DNA of 64,000 nucleotides from Aquanectria penicillioides (taxonomy: Eukaryota; Ascomycota; Sordariomycetes; Hypocreales; Nectriaceae), in assembly GCA_003415625.1 (NCBI GenBank), contig PYIU01000011.1:695001-759000 (forward strand). The letters are read 5' to 3'. The notes under the pieces were generated by a model, which made no database searches, had not been told where the DNA came from, and saw only the letters and a list, made by a program, of their open reading frames with translations. This document shows positions 12,566 to 24,798 of the stretch, one piece after another. Position 1 is the first letter of the stretch. Each line of letters opens with the position of its first letter. A program made the translations under genes and the position numbers.

Positions 12566-14399
12566 AATCGGGCTAGAATCAAGCCGAAGGTTGAAATGTG
12601 TACTACCAATTTAATGCTTGCCCGCAATCATCCCAAGCACAGCTGTTAGGGCTGTTCGTTACTCCGTAGACATATCATGATCTGATCCATTCAGGATACA
12701 AGCTGCTCTGGGATGGTGACCTTGTTCGTGGCTTAAGTTATCTCAGGCTGTCGTGGCGTCGAAAAGGCGGTGGCTGATGCCAAAGTAAGACAGGTGGATT
12801 ACATATCAAAAAAAAGAAAAAAAGAAGCTGGTTCCGAACGTCGGAACCAATAGCCATGCTATAATTGTCGGATGCCAGAGGTTCCGACCTGGTGCGGGAT
12901 GTGGGTGAGTTCACCACCACGTCTTGGATCTCCGGTCTACAAGGCGGTTGTGGTATAACTTACCCCAGATAAGAGGAGTTGGAAAAAGGAAAGTGAAAAA
13001 GAAGCAAACGAGAAATTAAATAAAAGAAACGAAAAGGGGAGAGAGCAGAAAAAAGCAACCACAGCATTGTGGACATGGTGGCGTGTCCAGGCATAGTTGG
13101 GTATTTCAAATACACCACAAAAGCAACGTTTATTCGATGTGATCTCAGGCAAGTAGGGAGTCACTGGCCAGACCACGCCACAGGAGCTCTCTCCTCCATG
13201 TTCCCTGGTTCCCCCACAATCCGACACCATGGTAACCGATTGACAGCCGGAATAGAATCCATTCTACAGTCCCCGCTGTCTTAGATTCCAGCGGATATGC
13301 GTCACCAGCTGGGACGAACTGCCAATGTATCCAGATCCAGGCCCAGACGTCACCCATCTCTACGGATCCACGGTGTGTGCATACTTTTGAACGGAACCTT
13401 GCGGCTCAAGTCGAGCATGTGAGATCAACCGCCGGCTAGGACCCGGCATCGCGGTGCGCTCTCACAGCCCACAGCCCACAGCCCACTTCCTATACCCGGA
13501 GTCCGGGACTGTCCCTCTCGGGCCTCTCCGCAGCAGATTTTGTGGACGAGGCGAGTCGAGAACTTGTGGACGAGATACTGGATCCATGATTTGTCAATCG
13601 TGAAAGCCGCCACTAACCGCTATCGGGAATGATCTCCTGGTGGCTGAGTGTTAGTTACTAACAGGCGTTTTTTTGGGGCATCCGGATTGGCGAGAGCCTG
13701 AGACAAAGTTTTGGGGTGAGATGTCAGATTTCCTGGAATCAGCTCCAGCTTGTGGGTGTGTGCTCAGCTATCCCGCCCCCTCGCAGGGCTGGGATCGCAG
13801 TTAAACTAGCAGAGTTTGAGGGAGAGGAATTAGCAAAGAGACGGCCAGCTTCGTTGGTGTAGGTTAAACTGGCGTTGCGACATGCCTTACCACCGACATA
13901 CCATCTTCTCATCCAGGAAGCCGGATCACAGGTTGACTATTTGTTGAATCCGCATCTTCCTGTCCTCTACCTCACTTCGGTTTCAACCGGAATTGCTGTG
14001 GTGTGGCGCGGTGTGTTGCATCATGTTCAGCTGTGAGGCGTGGCGTGGTGTGATCGAAGTTCGCTCGTGTGGCGGCACTGACACATCGACATCGACGCGC
14101 TTCAGTGCGACTCACCTGCGGACCACACCCCGCCCTCTATGACGCGGGAGGTAGCTCGTCTTCTTCCCAATGAATCTCGGCTGACTTGATTGAAAAAGCA
14201 ATATACTGCGCGACCAGAGATCCAGGGGAAGCTCCATTTATAATCGCTCCGATCTTCCCGGTAGCGTCGATCTCTAAACCTCTTTTCCAGAAGCACTTGC
14301 GATTTGTTCTTCTCCGCATACCTTTATTCTGTCCTGTCTTATTCCAGCTGGAATATAGCTACCGTTGAAAATCCCTTTGAATTCAAAACTGACACCAAT
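12566..14399. other. Intergenic upstream of the Zn2Cys6 gene
   Basis: The 3' flank of the RTA1-like gene runs into the promoter of the regulator at 14400. It holds a triple ACAGCCC tandem repeat around 13464-13484 and purine-rich runs near 12810-13050. No gene is recognised. Confidence 0.5.
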
Positions 14400-17263
14400 A
14401 TGAGGCGGCAAAACCGCTCCTGCGACCAATGCCGTAAGGCAAAGCGAGCATGTGACGCACCGTCCCTTTGGATATTCAGCGTCAAGCCAAGAAGAGGCTT
14501 CGAGCTGGTTCCAGTGAGGAACTGCTGACAGAAAGACAACTAGGTCAGTTAAATAACTGTCGTTTGAGCTGTATCTCCTGCTTGAGTCTATACAGTCCTG
14601 GGACTAACATGAAGGGGAAACCCAGACGAGTTCGAGAGCACCCTTGCGCCTTGTTCGTACTGCATCCGGACCGGGAAGAAGTGCACCTTGACTTGGGCTC
14701 GGAACCAGCTACGATGTCACCCCCCGGGGCCGACAATTTTGCAATCCAACATCACGCCTTCGGAGTCCGAGGCGAGTCGTAGCACATCCCAGAGCGAGTC
14801 TCCGGATATTACGCCAAGCATCTCGCCGGCTATGCCTGCACCAAGTCGTGATTTTAGCGTTCCCGATCTGCTCAACGTGCCTCTTCCACCAGCAGCAACT
14901 CCAACCGTGGAAGCCAGAGGCCCGGTTGAAACGAGCTTCATCGGCAATATTTACGAACCACCACCAGTGGCCGTAGCACCAGCTGCGGCAGCGCGATTAG
15001 CACCTCCTCGGCGAGCAGCGGCTCCTATGCAAACAGCGGCACCACCACCAACACCAACGGGACCTCTTCCGCCACTGCAACCACATCAATTGCCGTCATT
15101 CAATAGCGGTGTCTTTGAGTTTTCTACCCGTATGAACTTCCAGCCGCCTGTGCCTGCAAGCCCTTTTAGCAGCCAGACACGATCTGTTCACGTTCTCTCA
15201 AACGACTACACCCCTGCGCCACACTTTGGTCAACCCGTTTTCCAGCCTCGGCAGACTACTTTTTATCCAGAGGATGACGACAAGGACGAGTACGGGTTCT
15301 ACCAGTCCCCTACTCATCTCTTCGCCTCAGGTGGACCGACGTCCAGATCTGGCTCTTTCAAGAGTGACATTTCTCTTTCTCTGTCTATCAGCTCGGGCCA
15401 AAGCGATACCTTTTCTCTATCACCATCTTCGATGGCTCATATGATGGTCACCAAAACCAACAAGAGCCTGATCTCTAAGAACCTGATGCGAATTTACCAC
15501 GACGCCTTCGAACTCGCACTTGCCTGCTGTTTATCTCCAGAGGCGTGTCCATACATGTACAATAAGAGGCCGAGGGCATCCATCACTGGTATCAGTTGGC
15601 TGTCGTCTCGTGTCGAGTCACTCAGTCTTCTTAACCAGTACGACCCTGAAAGAAAGGATACCGGCATCTATTATCGAGTGACAAGACTCGACAAGGTTGC
15701 CCGGGAGAACAACCTTATCAGGTTCACAAAGGCCCAGGACAAGGCCGTATCCAAGGCTTTGTACCTATCCATCATGGCGTATGCCACACAGTGGGCTCAG
15801 GGAAGCCATCGTGAGCGAGAACAGTACCCGCAGAACCTCACTATTGACGGGTCTCGAAGAACTTCCTTCGATGAGAGCAACCACGATTTTGACCGCACGC
15901 TGCAGAAGTCCCTCTGGGCCCAGGCTAAGCGCGCTCTCGAAGACTGCTCCGATATCGAATGTTTCAGAGTCGTGTGCGCTGATTGGATCATGGGGCTCAC
16001 CCAGAAGCCAATGGAACAGGAGGACCTTGAATTCGACATGCCGTCTTTCGAGTCGAGGACTCGGATCGTCGGCGGCGAGGGCTCCGTTGCGTCACAAGTT
16101 GATAGGATCATCGATGCCCATGGGCCGCCGTTGTTTGTCGAACGAGCGGCCCGAAAGGTGCACGCTCTCAAGTATCGATACGATGCTCGACGAACCGGTG
16201 CCTTTAACGGCCCCACAGACTCTGGATTTGACAATACCACGGCTATAAAAACAATCAATGATGATGATATCGGTACATTCAACCTCATGTACTGGATGAC
16301 TATCATGATTGACTCGATTTCCTCTGCCATGAATGGCCGTCCGATCGTCGTCTCGGACAAGGAGTGCCACCACGACCCAGCCTATCTGGAGAACCCAGAG
16401 AATGAAGAATTCGCAATCGACTATCGCCTTCATGATCTCGAATGGTGGTCCAATCTATTTGACCGAGACAGCCACGAGAAGAGCGATCTCTATTGGCCAT
16501 GTTCATACGAGACCGCAGTCAAGGCCATCGTCGCTTCCACGCCGGTCAAAGTCATTCTCTTCAGACATGTCTCATACCTGCAGGACGCCGTGCGGAGCAA
16601 TTCGCGCGGAGAGTCTGTTGAGAAGATTATTGCCAACGCCATGGCCATCTACAAGCACTGGAACGTCACCTATGCTTCCTTCTTCCAGGGCTTCATTGAG
16701 CACTGCCACAACATCCCGATGCAGATACAAATCTGGTTCATTCACATCATCGCGTATAATTACTGCGCGGTCTTGCTTCTTGCAGACTTGATCGAACTGG
16801 TTGACAAAAGGGGACTCGGGTCAGAGTATGCAGCTGGGGTGCGTCTGAGTGTTGGTGTTGTCGGGTTCCTGCGAAAGGACAGCACCACGGTTATTTCCGA
16901 CCTTGCACGAGTTTCTACAACTGTGGCCCCACCAGAGGACCCATCTGGGTTCCATTTTGCAATCTCCAAGCAAGCTATCTTGCCCGAACCTTGGACAATG
17001 ATCCTCATCAGGTCGTTTGCCAAGGTGGCGGTTGTCCAACTTACAGAGATAGATGAGGCAGCGCGTCTTGACCCTGTCTCGTTGGGAAGTGAACACATGA
17101 CGACATCGGTGAAGCGATGCGAGGATTGTATTAAAGCTTTGTTTTATTTGGGAAGAAGTCGGACCAGGCACGAGCAATCAGCATCGTCCTGTTCTCGGCG
17201 ATACGTCCGTACTTGATGCCACCATCTATTATTGGTGCAGGACCCATCGAAGTGGAGCTTTGA
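14400..17263 (+). CDS. Zn2Cys6 transcription factor, apparently broken by two 1-base deletions
   Basis: Nuclear fungal regulator. The ATG at 14400 opens the zinc cluster (SCDQCRKAKRACDA, Cys 8, 11, 18). The second half (PCSYCIRTGKKC) follows an intron 14544-14625 (GTCAGT..CCCAG). Between them the frame must change by one base near CCCTTT (14464-14469): upstream reads frame 1, and the segment joining the intron in correct phase is in the -1 frame. A proline/serine-rich linker and a long helical regulatory domain follow. A second shift is needed at GGG 17150-17152: the present frame stops at 17216, whereas the -1 frame continues with a natural-looking tail to a stop at 17263. With one base restored at each site the length becomes exactly 928 codons. 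Sequencing error or pseudogene cannot be told apart here. Target unknown. Confidence 0.75.
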
Positions 17264-19825
17264 GGCTTCAATTGCTGTCTCTGGGGCTATGTATTTTGTG
17301 TATTGGCTAAAGCCGACTTTTAAGAGTTAGGCCGAGAGTAATAATGAATTATGATATTGACTTAACGAATCACTACGAGGGAATTGGCTGGTTACTGTTG
17401 CATAGAGCGTGGGATTTCATTCGTTTACTACAAGTTCATTATATAGAACAGTATACTAGCTAGGTTATTGAAACTTTCATCATATCTTTGGAGATGAAGT
17501 CTTGACGTCACTGGATCACGAGTCCGCCATTCGTTATTGAAGTTCAGGCTGTGCAATGAGGACCATCGAATTTGGCGCCTCGCATGTTTGGCCATTGCAA
17601 TAATGCTACAAGGAGTTTGAAATCCTAGCCGATTTCACGTAGTGAACGTAGTGGCCCTTCAAGCTCGATATTAAACTATTGAGGTTGGAGGCGGACTGGA
17701 GTGGCTAGCACTTGGGGTCCTGGGCAAATCTTTCATAACTTGCTGGCACTGGTCGCAACGACAATCCAATGCGCCACCATTGAATGTCGTCATTGTGTCC
17801 ATAATTATCATATCAAGACAACCCGCCATGATCTGTATCACAATAAGGTTCCAAAATGCCACGGTTTTCATCTTCAAGGTTCTCAAGCGCATAAGTTAAG
17901 GTTCTCAATAGCATTAGGGCATGACCACAAGATGACGTGGGAGAGGGATATCAACTATCCCTCCATAGAAGAACTCTTTTTGTCCTTCCAATCAGCTGGA
18001 AATGAAGTCCTTCTATGCCCTCAATTTCATCCCTCTTGCTTGTGATAATGTTCTTGTGTCTCTGACCCCCATCTTTGCATCTGCCGACGATTCCTCGGGG
18101 TGAAACAGGGGGCTTTTGTTATCAGCATTCGCAAAGGCGATCGGCTGAGCAAAAATTTCTGTGCCCCTTTGTGCAGCCTCGCCACCACACTTTAGTCGCT
18201 GTTGGCCCAACCAGGAGAGGGCTTTAGGCTTAGCGTGGAGCCCTCAATCAACGAGTAAATGTCTTAGGACTCAGGGAGTCGCCGTCTGACTTCCTGGGGA
18301 AACGCGCTAAACTAGAATTGAGCGACTGGTGATCACGAACGGGGTTTTCAGCGGGCGGCCGCGTTGGTCGACGCGCTGGTGGCTTCTCGTCGTGGTGGCG
18401 ACATCGATTGGAGTGACTGCATGGAAATTGTCGTTGCCCCTGATTCTGTCAGACGTGATGGAGCCCCTTGGGAGGGTTGCTTACTTAATTTAGCGCTCGT
18501 TCTAGGCTTAATTGATCTGACTTGGCGGATGCCATCGTCTTGGCTTGCATGTCAATGACTCTTTGACTGCCGGCTGCGAGGTGCAGGAAGCCAGAAACTT
18601 GCAATGATGGATGCACGAGCCAGCGATGCGACAAGGAGAGGGACTCAGTATGTATTGCAACAGGATGCCAGGTGTAAGGTTGAATTTAGAGAAACATTTT
18701 GCCAGGCTTGGGCAGGGATTTGAGATGCAATTTCCAGGGGCCCTTGTCAGATGGGATTCATCAATTCCGTTGATCCGAAGGCTGACTGCGACCGTGAGAA
18801 CGACAAAAGACACAAGGTGAATGCTTTAGCCAATTGAGATGACTGCTCTCTTGCATCGTCAACATCTCTGGTATTGCATCGAGGTTCAGCCTGTCCGTGC
18901 AGGATCATCATCCAAACTACGGAGTAAAGCGACCGGCAATGAAAATCGTCAGAGCTCGCCAGCCGGCCAAGCTTGCCCTTGCCCCCGAAGGCGCCGGGAT
19001 GTTGGCTGACCTGTTTGGGAAACAAAATGGTTTTATTCAACCTACTACCGACCAAAGTACCAATACATGTCCTGCCAATAAGTTAGTTTGCTCGATTCCT
19101 TGTTGGTCGCGGTCGATGACATCCGCCGCATCGGGAGAAATGCCTCATAACGCGCATAATCTAAGCTGCGAGAGCGTCCCCAGTTCACGATTAAAAGGCA
19201 CGGTTACGCGTGTTCCTTTTTATTTTATTTTTCTTCATCACTTCTTTGCGGGCCACGCCGACGTGTGCAGGCATTTCTTCACCAACTGAGTGCGCGGGTG
19301 AACCCGGCTAGAGCCGAAGAGACAGCACGATGTGCGGCTAAGCACCCAATTTAGGGCACGATAATGAAGCTATCTACAGTGTCCCTGCCTTAGTGGCGGG
19401 GCTTCCTACCCCGTGCTGCAGAGCCGACAGGGACAGCGCTGTCTCATATTCCAATATTTGACTTGCGCCAACGGAATAGCGTTAGAAGCTGAAGACGGCG
19501 GCCGGCCAGCTTTAGTCCCAGGCCTCCTTGGCTACCCCTCGCGTGGATCTACGCGGGGGCCGGTGGACTAAGGCTGTCGACTTTCGGATGCCCTATGAAG
19601 GCGTGTCTCGCGTGCTTCGAGCCCTGGGACTTGGACCCCCTGGTTCGTGAAGCTTGAAAAACCAATAGCCACCAACCCACCAAGACGCAACCTTGTGGTT
19701 AGCGTCAGGGGGTTTGACAAGATGGGATGAGATACTATGTAGCTTATCCTGGAGCCCGCGCCGATAGACGAAGCCATGTTTTATTGAGCCCCCGTCGCTG
19801 CTTGTCGAGAGCGCCGCAGTCTTCA
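17264..19825. other. Gene-free interval, 2.6 kb
   Basis: It lies between the regulator and the Cas1-like gene. Short frames on both strands show no domains, no splice-consistent extension and mostly non-ATG starts. Nothing else is recognised. Confidence 0.45.
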
Positions 19826-19870
19826 CTTGTCTTGTCTTGTCTTGCCTTGCCTTGCCTTGTCTTGTCTTGC
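19826..19870. repeat. CTTGY pentanucleotide microsatellite, nine units
   Basis: Nine perfect 5-bp units, each CTTGT or CTTGC (T,T,T,C,C,C,T,T,C at the last base). The array ends 47 bp before the ATG of the Cas1-like gene, so it probably lies in its 5' leader or core promoter and could vary in length between strains. Confidence 0.85.
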
Positions 19871-19917
19871 TGTGTCTAGCCCTCCCTTGCATGAGTCCCG
19901 AGCTGTGATCCCTCACA

Positions 19918-22569
19918 ATGGTGTCGCATGTCGATCGGGTGCTCCTGGTGTTTCTGGGAGTGCTTCTTCTCGTCACCGTCGCCTTTAAATCAGTATTCCC
20001 CGGCGACGATCCTTATCGATGCCGCGCCGTCGCTGAGCGAGGCCGGTGGGTAAATGTTGAAGATGAGCAAAGAGGCCCTTTTGCGCACTGGGAACCGGAT
20101 GGCTGCTTGCTGCACCCGTATCCGTCTCACGAGATCCGATGGTGCTTCGAAGGTCGCCGCGCCGTATTCAGCGGCCACACCACAACCCGGCAGATTGCGT
20201 ATGGCCTGGCTCGGCTGGTAAGTGCTGCAGTCGCCGTGTTCGCGAACGTGAGACTTTTCAGCGTGCGATTCTAACGTGTCTCTGTTTAATTTTAGTTGAA
20301 CCGAGACGAGGCCAATTGGGATCGCACCCATCTACCCGAACACTCCCCATTCAGCATCACCTACCATGGAATGGAGATTCAGCACCATCTTCCTCCATTC
20401 GTCAATATTGCCGATGAGAAAGACGAGATCGCCTTGATTGCAGAGATGGAGCGCTTTCGGGCCGAGAGAGAACAAAACCTGCCCGTCGCGGAACAGAAAG
20501 GACCTGCTCTGCTGGTTTTGGGACACGGTCAATTGGGCCCAAGCCCGAACAACAGGCAAATCAACAGCTATGGTGCCGCCATCACCAACGAATCAGACAT
20601 CGTCGGCCCTTGGCCGAGCATGTTCACCGAGCCCCTGGGTGCTGACGGTCCCGGCAACCAGGTCTTCTTTGCCCCTCCAATGATCCACCCTTCAGTAAAG
20701 CCGAAGCCTCAGAAGCAGGTTGAGAATATGCTGGGTTGGATTCGCGAGGCCGAGGGCCACCTAAACTTCCCCATGGTGTGGTCTCTGCCGCAGGTCGTCG
20801 TTGGAGAGAACCAGAGCTGGGCTCACCCGGACAATGCTCTCAGCTCCAGCGTCGTGGACATTGTTGCTGAGACTCAGGCCAGGATCTTGTTGAACCTCCG
20901 TTGCAACGCCAAGTTGGATCGTCTCATGCATTTCCCCTATGGCCGAACCTGCTGCACCGACTACGGCGGCAAGCCTTTTATCCAGCTGGCGATTGTCACC
21001 GTCGGCGTCATCTTCCTGATTGCTTGTCTTGCTTTCGAAACCATGGATCTGATCGCCCACCGCCCCAAGCCCAGTCACCACGTTTTCAACATGGAAATCG
21101 GCGCGTTTGTTCTCGCTTGTCTGCTGTGCTACTACGCAGACCGAACCCAGCTCTTCCCCAAGGGCCTGCGTACCATGATTTCGTACAGAAACGTGGCCAT
21201 CCTTTCCTTCCCCTTTGTTCTCGCTACCGTGATGACGATTCGAAAGACCAAGCCGGCCCCGACCAAGGCGGGCCTCCCTGCTGTCGAAGAAGACCAGCCA
21301 TTTTTGGGACGTGACCAGACCGAGGAGTGGAAGGGATGGATGCAATGGTGCATTTTCGTCTGGCACTGGTCCAGAACTGAGCCTCCACGACACGTCGAGA
21401 TCCACACCTTCATCCGACTGCTCGTGGCAGCGTATCTCTTCCAGACCGGATACAACCACACCAGCTTCTTCCTCGCCAAGAAGGACTTTTCATTCCGACG
21501 ATTTGCAGCCGTCACCCTACGTCTCAACCTACTCAACATCTCACTGGCATACTTCATGGGTGCGGATTGGTGGATGTACTACTTTGCCCCTCTGTGCACC
21601 TTCTGGTTTGTCGTCACCTACTTCACCATGTACATCGGCCACGAGAAGATGAACGACGACGTCCAGCTTGTCATTTGCAAAATCATCATCTCTGCCATCG
21701 TTGTTGGTATCGTAACCCTCAGAACGCCATCTATCAGGATCGCCTTTGATTTGCTCCGACCCATCTTCCAGATTCGGTGGCGATGGGAGGACGCCCATTA
21801 TCGAATTACGCTCGATCTTCTCATCACGTACTTTGGCATGCTGACGGCTGTTGCGAACCGCCACATGAAGGAGCCGGTGCGACCCCCTCTGCGCTATGTC
21901 ATGGCAATTGCAGGATTCTTTATTCTTTTCGGATGGTTCTATTGCGCGGCGGTTTACCCCACGGAACCCTGGCAGTACGAGATTTTGGAACCATTCTTCT
22001 CGGTTGTTCCCATCCTCTCATTCGTTGCCATCAGGAACGTAAACAGCTTCGCCCGAAACCACTGTTCGAGAGCCATGGTGTGGCTTGGCAAGTGTTCGCT
22101 GGAGACCTACATCCTCCAGACTCACATCTTCCTTGCCGCCGATTACCACGGCGTTCTTCTCATCGACGGTCTGCAAGGAGGCGGCGCCCTGATGGGACGG
22201 TGGAAGTCTGTTGTCGTCATCCTCCCAGTGTTCCTCTGGATCAGTTCGATGACTGCTTCGGCTACCAACAAAATTTGCGGCATGATGCTTGCTTCGCCGC
22301 CACCACCGCCGAAGAATGAGGTTGCAGGAGCTTTGGACCTGGTCGTAGACGACAGTGCTGTCCTTGCCGATAGCGGAACATCTCGCCTCGGACACCTCCA
22401 AATTCCCAAGGGACGTGCTCTTGTACAGTCTCTACAGGCCAGGATGCTCCTGTTTCTGGCGCTACTCTGGGCGTTGAACCTGATGAGCCCCTGGCCAACG
22501 CCGATTCCCATCCCGGACGGATTTACTCCTAACCGGGCCCATCCCCCGCCTCCGATACCACCACCATAA
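19918..22569 (+). CDS. Cas1p-type 10-TM O-acyltransferase, 857 aa, with altered SGNH motifs
   Basis: Homologue of Cryptococcus Cas1p / animal CASD1, Golgi proteins that O-acetylate polysaccharides or sialic acid. Exons 19918-20217 and 20296-22569, intron 78 bp, 858 codons. Layout: signal-anchor helix (about residues 8-24), a lumenal SGNH-esterase-like domain, then many hydrophobic helices (about 330-740) with the Cas1_AcylT pattern TGYNHTSFFLAKKDFSFRR and LGKCSLETYILQTHIFLAAD. The catalytic GDS block, normally followed by TRQ, reads G-H-T here (residues 86-88, FSGHTTTRQ), and the DxxH motif appears as D-N-A-L (279-282) before ILLNLRCN. The esterase-like domain may therefore be inactive or diverged while the membrane domain looks intact. 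It has a proline-rich C-terminus. Confidence 0.85.
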
Positions 22570-22879
22570 ATCTAGATATTCTCTGTATTTTTTTTGGCAC
22601 AAAATTGTAAATATAAAGCGGACAGACGACCCGCGTGTATCAATAAATTGTTTAAAGTTAAATGTAACATTCATGTCTTGTGAGAACTTGGTCCTCAATC
22701 TGGTGAGGCTATGGCAGTTATAGGCAGGCAGGTTGGCTGGATTGGTCTTTCGTTAGTCTCAATACATATTGGAAGCTAATACTTTGGCATTCGACTGGTT
22801 GAGCTCAAGCTATCAAAAGAGGATAATGGACCTTGCAGTTCAAAATAACAGAATTCAAAAGTGCTTTGCTCGTGTTGTC

Positions 22880-24798
22880 TCAATCCCTGCTGACCGTGCG
22901 AGATAGCTTTCGCTTCATAATGTCTGAACCAGCCACATCTCCATGCTCAACATCGTTCGAGCCGCGATCGCTGATGCTGACGCCACGAATATGAGTAATT
23001 CCTTCAAAGATTTGATCCACCTCTTCTAGAGTCTTGCCCTTGGTCTCCACAAAGAGCCAGCTGACAATGACCAAAATGACCAAGTTCCAGCCACCATTTA
23101 TAGCGTAAAATCTCCACCCGATTCGTTCGATGGCGAGAGGAGCAGTGTAAAGGTTCAAGAAGCTGAATGCATAACCGATAGCCTGAGCAGTAACCACTCC
23201 CTTAGCTCGCTGTGAGTATCGTAGGACTTCGGGTGGGTATGTGTAGGCGAGAATCATCCTGAAAGACAGTTAGAACAGGAAAAGAGAAGAGAAGGAACCA
23301 GAATTCATACCAGCTGGTCGACACTGCGAGGAGGAAAATCGCCACAACGACAATAGCACCAATTGCATAACCCTTCTGATCTGGATGGACACCAGTGAGG
23401 TATGAAAGACCAGAGAATATGCCGAACAAGATGACGGTAGCAGCGGTACCGACAACTGGTGTGCGTTAGTGATTTGTTATCATGTAGTCGAGGGTGAATA
23501 TTACTCAGCGGCTTTCGACGTCCGATCCTGTCAATAATGAAGACTCCACACAAACTGCAAATGGTCTTCCACGATAGCAATCCCATATTGATCTGGATGA
23601 TGGTCTTCCTGCTGCCGATTTGAAGACTCGCAATAATGTACGATGAAAAGTATCTGAAGGATGTTAGCAACATTGACAGCTAGTTTGAAGCGATGAACCT
23701 TACAGAATCATGTTGGCACCAATGACTTGGTAGAAGATGTTCGTCAATACGGCAATGGTAAATCGCTTCAGGTTTGAGGCTGCAGCACAGGTCAGTCACG
23801 CAGCCCAGAGTCAAGGTATACAAAGTGTGTACCTGGGCTAATGAGCTCCTTCCAGCCCCTATCACTTTCTTTCTCATCCTTCAAGGCGTTGATGATCTCT
23901 CGAGTTTCTGCGATGACAACGGGGTGTTCACGATCGCCATTTGAGTGCAGTCGAGCAAGAATTTCCGTGGCCTAGCAAATCGTCAACATGCAGTTTAGCA
24001 GCAGTTATTGGCTTTTGTACCTCTTCTGGTCGGTCCATGAAAAAGAGCCAACGGGGGCTTTCGTCGACAAAAGGCAGAATGCATAGACAGAGTAGCGACG
24101 GAACTGCTTCCCCCTGTATATCAAGGGTCAGTCAATTTTCACAACTATGGTGGAGATACTCACAAGCACGATTCCCCTCCATGCCCAGTTCGACTGCTTA
24201 TCGTGGATTCCAAGAATGATGCAGGAGACCAGGAATGAGGTGAATGGCACTGCTACCATCACAGACCCAGATAGAATAGCTCTATACTTGGGTGCAGCCA
24301 ACTCCATGACCCACGTTGGGGCAATGGAGCCGTTGACAAGTGTTGCAATGCCGATGAGAAAGCGGCCGACGATGAACTGAGAAACTGTGTATAATTAGAC
24401 ATATTTCATATAACGGAGTCTCTCTCATGATGATGCTTACTCTTAGGGGCGGAGGCCTGCAGGATCACTCCAATGATAATGCAGACTGAACCCATTGCCA
24501 GACCCATTTTTCGGCCCCATCGATCGACAACTGGTCCGACTATGGGGGCACCGATGACAGATCCGGCGCTGACTATAGCAGCATTAAGACCAATGAGGTC
24601 GCTATTCAGATCAAAGTCTGTATCAATCGTCAGCATAGAACTTCTCGTTAGGACGATACACCAACATTCGACGTAAGGCTTGACAGCATTGAGGTTGTTG
24701 ATCATGCCTGCATCGTAAGACAAGATGCAGATGTTCAACATGGCCACCAGCAAGATGAGCGCATGAGATGCAACAGGTCCCAAGGTTGATTGGGCCAT
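22880..24798 (-). CDS. MFS sugar-porter family transporter, 503 aa
   Basis: Twelve-helix sugar-porter (hexose/lactose/quinate type). Nine exons on the minus strand: 24798-24666, 24617-24441, 24384-24164, 24113-24021, 23971-23833, 23779-23704, 23653-23505, 23455-23311, 23258-22880; the sum is 504 codons with every junction in phase and introns of 48-56 bp. Signatures seen: PVVDRWGRKMG (motif A, loop 2-3), DESPRWLFFMDRP in place of the usual PESPR, the repeat motif DRIGRRKPL, and VETKGKTLEEVDQIFEG after helix 12. Fungal sugar-porter relatives carry sugars, quinate or aromatic acids. It lies 1.7 kb from the aromatic cluster, so uptake of a cluster substrate is possible but unproven. Confidence 0.93.

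Noticed and set aside
14513..14630. Alternative intron (donor GTGAGG, acceptor GACGAG) joining the two halves of the zinc cluster without a frameshift
   Set aside because: It needs a poor acceptor and discards the segment that the GTCAGT..CCCAG intron joins in correct phase; the second shift at 17150 would remain anyway.
17701..18045. 114-codon plus-strand frame
   Set aside because: Non-ATG start, no domain and no homology-like pattern.
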